A stretch of 64,000 nucleotides of DNA from Microcaldota archaeon (GTDB taxonomy: Archaea; Micrarchaeota; Micrarchaeia; Micrarchaeales; Micrarchaeaceae), in contig JAGWHI010000001.1 in NCBI GenBank assembly GCA_028866905.1, forward strand, positions 44,292-108,291. Reading direction: 5' to 3'. A program made the position numbers and the translations under genes. This document shows positions 6,966 through 15,776 of this stretch, one piece after another (position 1 is the stretch's first letter; every line of letters begins with the position of its first letter). The notes under the pieces were generated by a model that saw only the letters and a list, made by a program, of their open reading frames with translations, made no database searches and was not told the origin of the DNA.

Positions 6966-8591
6966 CTATTTTGTTATCGAAAGGCTTTGCTCCCTCATGA
7001 ATTGAGGGAGGTAAAACTTGCTGCCGGTGCCCTTGCCGGTCAGGGCGCTGCCCTTCCAGCCCACGAACGTGTGCAGTCCCACAATCGCGCCCGTTGTCGC
7101 GCTGATGGGCCTGTTGATATATACCACTCCGGCCTCTATCCGCTCGGAGAACTCCTTTATCTCGCGCTTGTTCCTCGAGTAGAGCGCTGCGGTCAGGCCG
7201 TACTCCACATCGTTGGCCATGCTTAGCGCAGCGTCGAACTTCTCGTACTCCTCAACAGTCACGAAAGGCAGGAAGAGCTCAGTCTTTACTATCTCGTTTG
7301 TGTGGGCGACCTCGGCTATGACCGGCTGCACGTAGTGCCCCTTCAGGCCGGTCTGCACTGCGTCGCCGCCGTAAAGCAGCCGCCCGGTCCTCCTCACGTG
7401 CTCTACCGACTGGACGTATCGCTTGTAGGCGGACTCGCTTATCAGCGGGCCGATGTACACCTCCTTGTCCAGGGGGTTGCCCACCCTGAAGTTCCTAGCC
7501 CTGTCTATCAGCTTGCTTACGAACTGCTCCTTGACTGACGAGTGCACATATACCCTTGAGAGGGCGCTGCACTTCTGCCCCGCGAACCCGAAGGCTGCGC
7601 TTGCGCATCCGGAGACCGCATCGTCCAGGTCGGCATACTTTGACACTATAGCGGGGTTCTTGCCGCCCATCTCCACAACGAACGTCTTCCGCTGGCCGTT
7701 CGCGTAAGACTTCGCCGCCATGCTCATCCCCGTGCTCCCTGATCCTGTGAAAGCTATTCCCGAAACGTCTTGGTTTATCGCCAGCTCGGCGCCCACCTCA
7801 GAGCCAGGGCCGGTCACATAGTTGAACACGCCGTCGGGTATTCCGGCGCGCTTAAGCGCCTCATAGAGCTTCAGCCCCGTCATCATCGACATGTTGTCTG
7901 TGGATGACGGTTTGAACACCACCGTGTTGCCCGTAACCAATGCTGCTGCGCTCATGCCAGTGGATATCGATACAGGGAAATTGAAAGGCGCTATGACTCC
8001 GAATACGCCGAAAGGCCTCATCCGTATGCTTACCCTCTCCGATCCGGATGGAGCGCCCTGGAACCCCGCCGACACCTTTGCGGTGCTGCTCTCCTGCGAG
8101 GTCTTCCTGGAGAATCCCTTGTTCGATTCCATCTCGTCGCAGTAATAGTGCATGAAGTCTATCGCCTCGTCGACCTCGCCTACGGATTCGTACCTAGACT
8201 TTCCGTTCTCGTAGCTTAATATCGCGGAGAGCAGGAATTTCTCGCCGCTGATTATCTCTGCGGCTTTTCTGAGAATCTTGGCCCTTTCCCTGTAATCGGT
8301 TTCTCCCCACGATGCAAACGCGGCTTTTGCCGCGGCCACTGCCTGCCTCGCATGGTCCTTTGTGCCCTTCTGGAAGCTGCCTATCGTCACGCTGCTGTTT
8401 ATAGGCGAGCGCTCGACGAGCAGCTCTGTCGCGTATATCTCCTTTCCGTTTATGTATATCGGATGCTGCTTGCCGAAGAGGGCCTCCGCCTGCCGCACAG
8501 CGGCGTCGAAGAGCCCGTCGAACTCGTCCTCGCGCCCGGATTCGACGAACCGCTTGTAGGTGTATTCGTTCTCGAACCTGCGCTTCACCAC
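6966..8591 (-). CDS. delta-1-pyrroline-5-carboxylate dehydrogenase
   Basis: 541-residue aldehyde dehydrogenase of the P5CDH group. Visible features: N-terminal extension typical of P5CDH, GVIAPFNFPVSISTGM, FTGSGSTGMSM, catalytic Glu in FVVEMGGKNPAI, catalytic Cys in AGQKCSALSRVYV, and VGWKGSALTGKGTGSKFYL at the end. It oxidises glutamate semialdehyde/P5C to glutamate with NAD, the second step of proline breakdown; the first enzyme is at 18228-19082. Start GTG at 8589-8591 is preceded by GGTG and a 5-base spacer. The promoter region is shared divergently with the next gene. Confidence 0.9.
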   Translation of the reverse strand: MVKRRFENEYTYKRFVESGREDEFDGLFDAAVRQAEALFGKQHPIYINGKEIYATELLVERSPINSSVTIGSFQKGTKDHARQAVAAAKAAFASWGETDYRERAKILRKAAEIISGEKFLLSAILSYENGKSRYESVGEVDEAIDFMHYYCDEMESNKGFSRKTSQESSTAKVSAGFQGAPSGSERVSIRMRPFGVFGVIAPFNFPVSISTGMSAAALVTGNTVVFKPSSTDNMSMMTGLKLYEALKRAGIPDGVFNYVTGPGSEVGAELAINQDVSGIAFTGSGSTGMSMAAKSYANGQRKTFVVEMGGKNPAIVSKYADLDDAVSGCASAAFGFAGQKCSALSRVYVHSSVKEQFVSKLIDRARNFRVGNPLDKEVYIGPLISESAYKRYVQSVEHVRRTGRLLYGGDAVQTGLKGHYVQPVIAEVAHTNEIVKTELFLPFVTVEEYEKFDAALSMANDVEYGLTAALYSRNKREIKEFSERIEAGVVYINRPISATTGAIVGLHTFVGWKGSALTGKGTGSKFYLPQFMREQSLSITK

Positions 8592-8693
8592 TTCACCACC
8601 GGTGTATAATCTCAGTATGAGTTTATAACCCCTATGTCGGTTCGCACGGAATCATTTTATATTTGAGCGGGATAAGTACTATCGGGTGAGACT

Positions 8694-9053
8694 GTGATGG
8701 TGAGCACAAGGAAGGCGACTTTGGCGGATGTCGCTATTGCAGGGAAGACAGCGCCGAAGCTTACTACGGATATAGCCGGAATCTTCGCATGGGACAACCG
8801 GCCCAGGAGCGTGTTTGAGATAGCTAGGGCGCTGAAGACAAAGGACCTGGACGCGATAATGAACGTAATATCCAGACTGGAGCACGAATATGGGATACTC
8901 GAGAAAATGCCGAACGATGAGAGCCACGTAAGAAAGCTCAGGAATGGTGTCGTGAGGATATCCCCAAGGTATCGCATCGTGGAGGACCACATAGGCGATA
9001 TGAGAGATGTGGTCGCTTTGAGGAGCGGGAGCTACTTCGAAACTACATACTAG
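8694..9053 (+). CDS. hypothetical protein with winged-helix-like region
   Basis: About 119 aa. The segment DNRPRSVFEIARALKTKDLDAIMNVISRLEHEYGILEKM looks like a helix-turn-helix of the winged type, with a following basic strand, but the wing is not certain. TATA-like ttttatattt at 8655-8664 and GGTG five bases before the GTG at 8694 decide the start; ATG at 8697 is possible. Transcribed divergently from P5C dehydrogenase, so it could be a local regulator; this is inference. Confidence 0.6.
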   Translation: MMVSTRKATLADVAIAGKTAPKLTTDIAGIFAWDNRPRSVFEIARALKTKDLDAIMNVISRLEHEYGILEKMPNDESHVRKLRNGVVRISPRYRIVEDHIGDMRDVVALRSGSYFETTY

Positions 9054-9066
9054 CGGTGGGCGCCTG

Positions 9067-9414
9067 GTGAAGAGAATCCCTGCGATAGACATCGACACAA
9101 GGAAACTGTCGCAGGAGGACGAGCTGAACAGGGCGGTCTACGTCCTGCTTAGGGGAAAACTAAACCCGGAGAAGAGTTTCCTGCTGCATGCCGCGCTCGC
9201 ATTCAAGTACATGGACGACCGTGGAACCCTCAACGACGTGCCGCAGCGGCTGTTCGGGATAGTCGGAGAGAAGGTATTCAATGGCTCAGGCGACAGGAAG
9301 CTTAAATCGCTTCATCTGACGGCAAAGTTCGGAGGGCTTTCGGAGATAGAATTCGCAGCTTACAGGAGGCAGGTTCTGGACGCGATTGCGGCGAATGCCC
9401 TTTCCGAAAAATAG
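9067..9414 (+). CDS. hypothetical protein, 115 aa
   Basis: Unrecognised soluble protein, predicted helical, with KSFLLHAALAFKYMDDRGTLNDVPQRLFGIVGEKV in the middle and no cysteine. It follows the previous small gene by 13 bases and is probably cotranscribed. GTG at 9067 is in frame; a CTG three bases earlier lies at the exact 5-base distance from GGTG (9055-9058), so the true start is open. It ends before the suf promoter. Confidence 0.55.
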   Translation: MKRIPAIDIDTRKLSQEDELNRAVYVLLRGKLNPEKSFLLHAALAFKYMDDRGTLNDVPQRLFGIVGEKVFNGSGDRKLKSLHLTAKFGGLSEIEFAAYRRQVLDAIAANALSEK

Positions 9415-9452
9415 CAAATTTTGTAAAAATCTGGAGCTTTTCCGACGCAAGG

Positions 9453-9460
9453 TTTAAATA
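9453..9460 (+). promoter_or_regulatory. TATA box of the suf operon
   Basis: tttaaata centred near 9456 predicts a transcript start near 9483, leaving a leader of roughly 30 bases before the sufB ATG. It is the only strong promoter-like element ahead of the six-gene suf cluster. Confidence 0.65.
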
Positions 9461-9511
9461 CTAGCCGACGCACTACCTCTATTATAACTGAGTTATAATC
9501 CAGTGACGCTT

Positions 9512-10933
9512 ATGGCAGAACAGGCAGCCGAAACCATGGAATTCGCGAACGAGGAGGAGTACCGTCAGAGGTACGGCTTCAGCGACAAGATAGAATACAA
9601 GTTCAAGACCAGGAGAGGCATCGACGAGGATGTGGTCAGGGAGATATCGAGGGTAAAGGGGGAGCCGGATTGGATGCTCGAGAAGAGGCTCACGGCTTAC
9701 AGGATATTCAAGTCCAAGCCGACACCCACGTGGGGAGCCGACCTGAGCGGAATAAACTACGACAACATATTCTATTATCAGAGAGCTACGGACACGAAGG
9801 CGGAGAACTGGGAGAACGTTCCGAAGGAGATAAAGGAGACCTTCGACAAGCTCGGGATTCCAGAAGCCGAGCAAAAGTTCTTTGCAGGGGCTGAGGCGCA
9901 ATACGATTCAGAGGTAGTCTACCACCACGTTCACGAGGCGCTCGCGAAGCAGGGAGTTATATTCACAGACACCGACACTGCAGTAAAGAAGTATCCGGAG
10001 ATCATGAAGAAATACTTTGGAACTGTTATTCCTTCGACCGACAACAAGTACGCCGCGCTCAACACCGCAGTCTGGAGCGGGGGATCCTTCATATACGTCC
10101 CGAAGGGGGTTAAGGTTACGATGCCGCTGCAGGCGTACTTCAGGATAAACTCCCAGGATGCTGGCCAATTCGAGAGGACGCTCATAATCGCAGACGAGGG
10201 TGCGGACATCACCTACATAGAGGGGTGCACCGCCCCGATTTACGTTAGCTCTTCCCTGCACTCCGCAGTGGTGGAGCTTGTGGCGCACAAGGACGCACAC
10301 ATAAGGTACGTGACTATACAGAACTGGTCGAAGAACGTATACAACCTTGTTACCCAGCGTGCGTTCGCCTATGAAAACGCGCATGTCGAATGGATCGACG
10401 GCAATATAGGCAGCAAGGTCAATATGAAGTATCCGTCAGTATACCTCAAGGAGCGTGGGGCACGTGGAGAGATATTATCGATTGCTGTTGCTGGCATGCA
10501 TCAGACCCAGGATTCCGGGGGTAAGATATACCACCTGGCCCCCGACACCACGTCCAAGATAATCTCGAAGAGCGTATCGACGGGTGATGGGGTGGCATCG
10601 TACAGGGGGCTCCTGTACGTATCGAAGGACGCCGGCAACGTGAAGAGCACAGTACGCTGCGACGCGCTGCTTCTCGACGAGAAAGCGAAGACGAACACTT
10701 ATCCGTACATGCAGATATACAGGGACGATGCGAACATAACCCACGAGGCCACAGTCGGCAAGGTCGGCGAGGAGCAGCTCTTCTACCTGATGTCGAGGGG
10801 CCTGAGCGAGGAGGACGCGATAACCGCGATAGTACTCGGCTTCATAGACCCGCTCGCCAAGGCGTTGCCCATGGAGTACTCGCTGGAGCTCAAGAGGCTT
10901 GTGAAGCTCGACATGTCAAAGTCTGTAGGATGA
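9512..10933 (+). CDS. sufB: Fe-S cluster assembly scaffold SufB
   Basis: 473 aa. Core beta-helix features of SufB are present: AALNTAVWSGGSFIYVPKGV, YIEGCTAPIY, STVRCDALLLDEKAKTNTYP with the conserved Cys used for sulfur acceptance and cluster building, and THEATVGKVGEEQLFYLMSR near the end. Works with SufC and SufD as a scaffold that assembles Fe-S clusters in the cytoplasm. The ATG at 9512 is preferred to a GTG at 9503. First gene of the operon; its stop overlaps the sufD start (ATGA). Confidence 0.96.
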   Translation: MAEQAAETMEFANEEEYRQRYGFSDKIEYKFKTRRGIDEDVVREISRVKGEPDWMLEKRLTAYRIFKSKPTPTWGADLSGINYDNIFYYQRATDTKAENWENVPKEIKETFDKLGIPEAEQKFFAGAEAQYDSEVVYHHVHEALAKQGVIFTDTDTAVKKYPEIMKKYFGTVIPSTDNKYAALNTAVWSGGSFIYVPKGVKVTMPLQAYFRINSQDAGQFERTLIIADEGADITYIEGCTAPIYVSSSLHSAVVELVAHKDAHIRYVTIQNWSKNVYNLVTQRAFAYENAHVEWIDGNIGSKVNMKYPSVYLKERGARGEILSIAVAGMHQTQDSGGKIYHLAPDTTSKIISKSVSTGDGVASYRGLLYVSKDAGNVKSTVRCDALLLDEKAKTNTYPYMQIYRDDANITHEATVGKVGEEQLFYLMSRGLSEEDAITAIVLGFIDPLAKALPMEYSLELKRLVKLDMSKSVG

Positions 10934-12222
10934 CTCATGGTGAATTTCTGGACGGTTATAGGCTATTCGTAGAGGACGCGCTAAAGCGGTACAATGAGCT
11001 GCCCGACGAGAAGGACGAGCTCTATAAGAGGTATTTCGTGAAGGTTCCGCTGGGCGAGGACTCTGCGGTTAAGGACACCGTTGATGCGGGGGAGCGGATA
11101 TCCAAGTCCATAGCGGACGCAACCGGGATCGTATTCGATGCGGTAGTGGGAGCCAGTGGCGCATCCGCCAAAAAAAGCTCTATTCGTGTGCTTCAGCCGC
11201 AGGAACTGGGAAACGATGTCCTTGAGAGCAAGATTGTGCACAGCGGCGACGACAAGATCGCTGCGCTTATACACGCCCACTCAAAGAAGGTTGTGCTTAT
11301 AGACGTTCCCGACGGGGCAGACGAGACCATGAACATCCTGTTCTTCGCTGTCGACGAGCAGCTGCCGGTGCAGGTCATAATAAAGGCGGGGGAGAACTCG
11401 AAGCTTACGCTGCTCGAGTGGTACGCCTCCGAGGGGGTTGCCCAAAAGTACATCGGGCCGCTGCATGAAGTGTCTGCCGGGAGGTACTCGAACGTGGAGA
11501 TAGACATAATACACAACGAGAACGAGAGCACGAGCGTGGCGGGCTTCTCCAAGTGCAGGTCTGACGAGGGCGCCACGATCAGATTCAACCAGGTCTTCAA
11601 TGGCGCACCTTTCACAAAGGCTAAGAGCGACCTTGAGGCTTACGGATACTCGAGCAGCGTTCATGGAACTGAGATTGCGATAGGTTCCAAGGAGCAGAAG
11701 TTTGACATCGGCTCCCACATAACGAACTCCGCGAAGGCGAGCGTGGCGGAGCTCGAGTCCAAAGCGGTCCTCACCGGCAAGTCGTACTGCCTGTTCAAGG
11801 GGCTCGCCAAGATAAGGAGCGGGGCGAAGGAATCGAAGTCGTTCCTGAAGGAATCCGGGCTCCTTGTGGATCCGCAGGCACACATAGACTCGATACCATC
11901 GATGTCGGTCGACGACAGCGACGTGAAGGCGACCCATTCGTCAGCAACGGCGCCTATAGACGAGGAGGCGCTGTTCTATATGATGACAAAGGGCCTGGAC
12001 ATCGGCCACGCTAAAAAGCTTGTTGTCGAGAGCTACATGTCAAAGGCGATCGACAGGATAAAGAACCCTGCAGTAAGGGAGGTAGTCACCCATATGCTGA
12101 TCGAGAAACTTGAGACCGGCTCTTTCGGGACCGTGCCAAAGCCCAGGCAGACCGACATCTGGATGACAAGGAACATCGATGAGGGGGACCTCTTCGAGGG
12201 CCACTACAAATACAGGAGCTGA
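10930..12222 (+). CDS. sufD: Fe-S cluster assembly protein SufD
   Basis: 430 aa, SufB paralogue lacking the scaffold Cys. C-terminal block SVDDSDVKATHSSATAPIDEE carries the His equivalent to the conserved SufD His, followed by LFYMMTKGLDIGHAKKLVVE. N-terminal region is more divergent, as usual. Forms a complex with SufB and SufC. Starts in a four-base overlap with sufB and is followed after one base by a small HTH gene. Confidence 0.94.
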   Translation: MTHGEFLDGYRLFVEDALKRYNELPDEKDELYKRYFVKVPLGEDSAVKDTVDAGERISKSIADATGIVFDAVVGASGASAKKSSIRVLQPQELGNDVLESKIVHSGDDKIAALIHAHSKKVVLIDVPDGADETMNILFFAVDEQLPVQVIIKAGENSKLTLLEWYASEGVAQKYIGPLHEVSAGRYSNVEIDIIHNENESTSVAGFSKCRSDEGATIRFNQVFNGAPFTKAKSDLEAYGYSSSVHGTEIAIGSKEQKFDIGSHITNSAKASVAELESKAVLTGKSYCLFKGLAKIRSGAKESKSFLKESGLLVDPQAHIDSIPSMSVDDSDVKATHSSATAPIDEEALFYMMTKGLDIGHAKKLVVESYMSKAIDRIKNPAVREVVTHMLIEKLETGSFGTVPKPRQTDIWMTRNIDEGDLFEGHYKYRS

Positions 12223-12223
12223 C

Positions 12224-12544
12224 ATGCCGACCAATTATGAGAGAGTGCTGAAGGAATTCCTGCCCGCCTTCAAGGCTGGCGCAGCAAAGGCTATGGTCAG
12301 GGAGTACAAGCTATCGCAGCAGGAATCCGCGTCGATATTGGGGATAACCCAGGCTGCGATAAGCAAGTACCTCAACAACAGCTACTCCGCTAAGATTAAG
12401 AGGATAGAATCTGGCCTGGACAAGCGGATGATAAGGAGGTTCGTCGAGGAAAGGATGAACGGCAGCAGGAGGGGGGCGCAACGGATCGCCTGTGACATGT
12501 GCCAGCTGTACCACGAGTTCGACTGCTCGTTGAGGGTGAAATGA
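12224..12544 (+). CDS. HTH transcriptional regulator with CxxC-x7-C tail, inside suf operon
   Basis: 106 aa. Residues about 29-52 form a Cro/C1-type helix-turn-helix (LSQQESASILGITQAAISKYL). After a basic helix the C terminus has three cysteines, C90, C93 and C101 (ACDMCQLYHEFDC). This architecture matches COG2522, predicted archaeal regulators with a C-terminal cysteine cluster. The ATG is two bases after the sufD stop, and sufC follows after 16 bases. Position in the operon suggests it senses Fe-S or redox state and controls suf transcription; that is inference. Confidence 0.82.
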   Translation: MPTNYERVLKEFLPAFKAGAAKAMVREYKLSQQESASILGITQAAISKYLNNSYSAKIKRIESGLDKRMIRRFVEERMNGSRRGAQRIACDMCQLYHEFDCSLRVK

Positions 12545-12560
12545 CGCTTAAGGTAATAAC

Positions 12561-13295
12561 ATGAGACTTGAGATAAAGGACCTGCATATCTCCGTTGATA
12601 GCAAGGAGGTAGTGAAAGGTGTGAGCCTAACCATAAACGAGGGCGAGGTGCACGTGATAATGGGCCCGAACGGGTCAGGCAAGACGACGCTCGTCAAAGG
12701 AGTCATGGGATACCCCAAGCTCAAGGTTACGGCGGGCGACATAATGGTCGACGGCGAGAGCATAAGAGAGCTCTCGACTGACAAGAGGGCCAAGCTGGGC
12801 CTGTTCCTCCAGTTCCAGAATCCGGTCGAGGTGGAGGGCGTTGGTTTCGTCAACTTCCTGCACAACGCGAAGGAAGCTGCGTCCGGAGGCGGTATTAACA
12901 CCAAGGAGTTCGTAAAGGAGGTGAAGGAGAATGCGGCCCGGCTCAAGATGGGGGAGGGCTTCATGAGCAGGTCGCTTAACCAGGGATTCTCCGGCGGGGA
13001 GAAGAAGAAGGCCGAGATACTCCAGATGTCCATGCTCAAGCCGAAGATCGCCATACTGGACGAGCCCGACTCTGGGCTCGACATAGACGCGGTCAAGATC
13101 GTTGCCGAGAACATAAACGAGATAGCGGAACGGACAAGGATGGGTGTGCTCGTGATAACGCACTACAGCAGGATACTGGACTATATGAAGCCTGATTTCG
13201 TGCACGTGATGGTGAACGGAAGGATAGTGGCAGAAGGGGACAAGTCAATGATAGCAAAACTTGAGAAGGAAGGATATGACTCTTTCACAAAATAG
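12561..13295 (+). CDS. sufC: Fe-S cluster assembly ATPase SufC
   Basis: 244-residue ABC-type ATPase: Walker A GPNGSGKTTLVKG (near residue 35), Q-loop LFLQFQNPVEVEGV, signature FSGGEKKKAEILQM, Walker B KIAILDEPDSGLDIDAV and switch His in VITHYSRILDY. Energises the SufBCD scaffold. Start ATG 12561 has GGTA five bases upstream. The last 20 bases overlap sufS. Confidence 0.96.
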   Translation: MRLEIKDLHISVDSKEVVKGVSLTINEGEVHVIMGPNGSGKTTLVKGVMGYPKLKVTAGDIMVDGESIRELSTDKRAKLGLFLQFQNPVEVEGVGFVNFLHNAKEAASGGGINTKEFVKEVKENAARLKMGEGFMSRSLNQGFSGGEKKKAEILQMSMLKPKIAILDEPDSGLDIDAVKIVAENINEIAERTRMGVLVITHYSRILDYMKPDFVHVMVNGRIVAEGDKSMIAKLEKEGYDSFTK

Positions 13296-14556
13296 CGAGT
13301 ACTTCGCAGGCGAAAGCCTGAACGTAGACAGGATCCGCAGGGACTTCCCGGAGCTGAGCGTGAAGGTAAACGGGAATAGGCTTGTCTACCTGGACAGCGC
13401 AGCAACGTCTCAGAAACCGATGCAGGTGATACGCGCGGTGGACGAGTTCTATTCCAGGTACAATGCCAACATCCACAGAGGTGTTTACAAGATCGCAGAG
13501 GAGGCGACGGCAGCGTACACCGAATCGAAGGAGAAGGTGGCTCGCCTGATAAACGCGAATGGGATAGAGGAGATAGTTTACGTCAGGAACGCGACCGAGG
13601 CGATAAACCTTGTCGCGCTGGGATGGGCCGCGCACAACATCTCCAAGGGAGACCACATACTGATATCAGAGATGGAGCACCACAGCAACATCGTCCCATG
13701 GATAATACTCTCCAACAGGGCGGGAGCCGTGCTCGATTATGTAGAGATAGACAAGAGCACAGGGCTTCTCGACGACAACAGCCTCCATGAAAACCTTGAA
13801 AAATCGCCGAAGCTGGTCGCGATAACCCAGGCCTCCAACGTGCTTGGCACGATAAACGACGTAAAGCAGATAGCAAAGCTTGCTCACAAAAGGGGGGCGA
13901 AGGTGCTCGTAGACGCTGCGCAGTCAGTGCCGCACATGAAAGTTGACGTGAGGGATATCGATTCCGATTTCTTCGCCTTCTCGGGCCACAAGATGCTCGC
14001 GCCGACTGGAATCGGTGTGCTCCACGCAAAAGCTGAGATACTCGACAGGATGGAGCCCGTGTTCGGAGGAGGGGACATGATAAAGTCCGTTGAATACCAC
14101 TCTTATACGCCGAACGACCTGCCTTGGAAGTTCGAGGCCGGTACAGCGAACATAGAGGGAGGAATAGGGCTTGGCGCCGCAGTAGACTACCTCAACATGC
14201 TTGGCATGGATAGGATAAGGAGGCACGAGATGGAGATAACAAAGTACGCGCTTGAAAGGCTGCAGGATGTATCCAATGTCACGGTATACGGGCCGTCGCT
14301 GGATATGCTCGAGTCGCGGGTCGGCGTGGTGTCCTTCTCGCTCGACGATGTGCACCCCCATGATGTAGCGACGATATTCGACAGGGACGGCGTTGCAATA
14401 AGGGCAGGGCACCACTGCGCTATGCCGCTGGTGACGAAGGTGATAGGAAAGCCAGCGCTTTCCAGGATGAGCTTCTATATGTACAACGGCAACGACGATG
14501 TTGATGCCGCGGTCAAGGCCATAGGAGAGGTTAAGAAGATATTCAGGATAAAGTGA
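13276..14556 (+). CDS. sufS: cysteine desulfurase SufS
   Basis: 426 aa, PLP-dependent class V aminotransferase fold. NANIHRGVY, EMEHHSNIVPW, PLP lysine in FAFSGHKMLAPTGIGVL, and active-site Cys in AIRAGHHCAMPLV. Delivers persulfide sulfur from cysteine to the U-type scaffold or SufB. The ATG at 13276 lies inside the sufC end (20-base overlap), showing tight translational coupling. Confidence 0.95.
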   Translation: MTLSQNSEYFAGESLNVDRIRRDFPELSVKVNGNRLVYLDSAATSQKPMQVIRAVDEFYSRYNANIHRGVYKIAEEATAAYTESKEKVARLINANGIEEIVYVRNATEAINLVALGWAAHNISKGDHILISEMEHHSNIVPWIILSNRAGAVLDYVEIDKSTGLLDDNSLHENLEKSPKLVAITQASNVLGTINDVKQIAKLAHKRGAKVLVDAAQSVPHMKVDVRDIDSDFFAFSGHKMLAPTGIGVLHAKAEILDRMEPVFGGGDMIKSVEYHSYTPNDLPWKFEAGTANIEGGIGLGAAVDYLNMLGMDRIRRHEMEITKYALERLQDVSNVTVYGPSLDMLESRVGVVSFSLDDVHPHDVATIFDRDGVAIRAGHHCAMPLVTKVIGKPALSRMSFYMYNGNDDVDAAVKAIGEVKKIFRIK

Positions 14557-14560
14557 GGAT

Positions 14561-14959
14561 ATGGACCTTTACGCTGAAGAGATAATATCTCATTACGAGC
14601 ATCCGCACAACAAGGGCAAGCTCGATGCGGAGAACGCGACATTCCACGAGCATAACCCGCTCTGCGGTGACGAGATAACGATCCACCTCCACATAGACAA
14701 CGGGAGGGTCGACAGGATAAGCTTCGAGGGCAACGGTTGCGCCATAAGCATGGGCACGGCCAGCATGCTTACCGATTTCATAAAGGGGAAAACCCTGGAA
14801 GAAGTGGAGAAGATGGGCGTCAGCACCGTCATAGACCTTCTCGGGATAGACCCGGGGCCCGGCAGGCTAAAGTGCGCTACGCTGTCGCTCAAGACCCTCA
14901 AGGAGGCGATATTCGTCTACGAGCACAAGTCGGTGGACAGCGGCACCAGGAACCTCTAG
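14561..14959 (+). CDS. sufU: SufU/IscU-type Fe-S scaffold or sulfur-transfer protein
   Basis: 132 aa. The three conserved cysteines sit in NPLCGDEI, EGNGCAISMGTASML and GRLKCATLSL, with the SufU-like Asp next to the first Cys. Accepts sulfur from SufS and passes it on; as a U-type protein it may bind zinc or a transient cluster. Last gene of the suf operon, four bases after sufS; its final four bases overlap the end of the convergent alaX gene. Confidence 0.92.
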   Translation: MDLYAEEIISHYEHPHNKGKLDAENATFHEHNPLCGDEITIHLHIDNGRVDRISFEGNGCAISMGTASMLTDFIKGKTLEEVEKMGVSTVIDLLGIDPGPGRLKCATLSLKTLKEAIFVYEHKSVDSGTRNL

Positions 14960-15687
14960 CCTACGGATATCTCTATGCGCTTCCTCTTCGAGCCCTTATT
15001 CTCGTAGTTCTTCAGCGTTATCCTGCCGATTTCCCTGGTGTTTGCAACATGGGTGCCGCCGTCAAGCTGGAAATCTAGGCCCTCCAGCTCTATTACGCGG
15101 ACCTCGGTAAGCTTGTTGAGAAGCTCCCTCCCCGGCGCTGTCCTTGCCAGGTTTGGGACGGCGAGCGCCTGATCCTTCGTAAGCATCTTTGCGGTTACCG
15201 CGTGGCCTTCGTCTATGTACCTCTGGGACGTGTCAATCAGGAGTTGCACAAGTTCCTTCGTGCAGTTCGCTATCTCGAGATCTATCCTGGCCCTGTCGTG
15301 ATATATCTGTCCGCCCGTTATCGATCCCCCTGCAGAGTTGTCGAAAGCCCTGCCTGTTTCCAGTATACCGTCCAGGATATGCAGCGCGGTGTGGTGCCGC
15401 ATGTGGCCGTATCTCCTGTCCCAGTCTATCTTCAGCAAGGCCCCGTCGCCTGCTTTTGCTTCGGCCGGGGCTTCCAGCACGTGGATGACATTGTCGCCAG
15501 ATTTCTTCACATCCACAACGCCGTGTTCCTTGCCGTTAATCAAAATCTTTCCGAGGTCGCAGGGCTGGCCGCCGCCAGTGGGATAAAAAATAGTCCTGTC
15601 GAACTCCAATTCCGCGCCGTTTGCCGCGGTAACGGTAGCGCGAAGCTCCTTGGCATAGGAATCCTTAAGGTATACCTTTTCCGTCAT
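14956..15687 (-). CDS. alaX: AlaX-type alanyl-tRNA editing protein
   Basis: 243 aa, free-standing version of the AlaRS editing domain, which hydrolyses mischarged Ser- or Gly-tRNA-Ala. FYPTGGGQP near residue 36, HHTALHILDG with the HxxxH zinc ligands near residue 98, and LDGGTHVANTREIG near residue 210. In AlaRS the last block begins with a zinc-binding Cys (CGGTHV); here it is Asp. Length suits the AlaX-M class. Convergent with sufU. Confidence 0.88.
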   Translation of the reverse strand: MTEKVYLKDSYAKELRATVTAANGAELEFDRTIFYPTGGGQPCDLGKILINGKEHGVVDVKKSGDNVIHVLEAPAEAKAGDGALLKIDWDRRYGHMRHHTALHILDGILETGRAFDNSAGGSITGGQIYHDRARIDLEIANCTKELVQLLIDTSQRYIDEGHAVTAKMLTKDQALAVPNLARTAPGRELLNKLTEVRVIELEGLDFQLDGGTHVANTREIGRITLKNYENKGSKRKRIEISVG

Positions 15688-15776
15688 AATCAGTCGACTC
15701 TCTTTTCATCACTAGTCAGAAATACCTCGACTCATCATCTGGATTGTATTGTGCGGAGCAATATTTATCGCTATTG

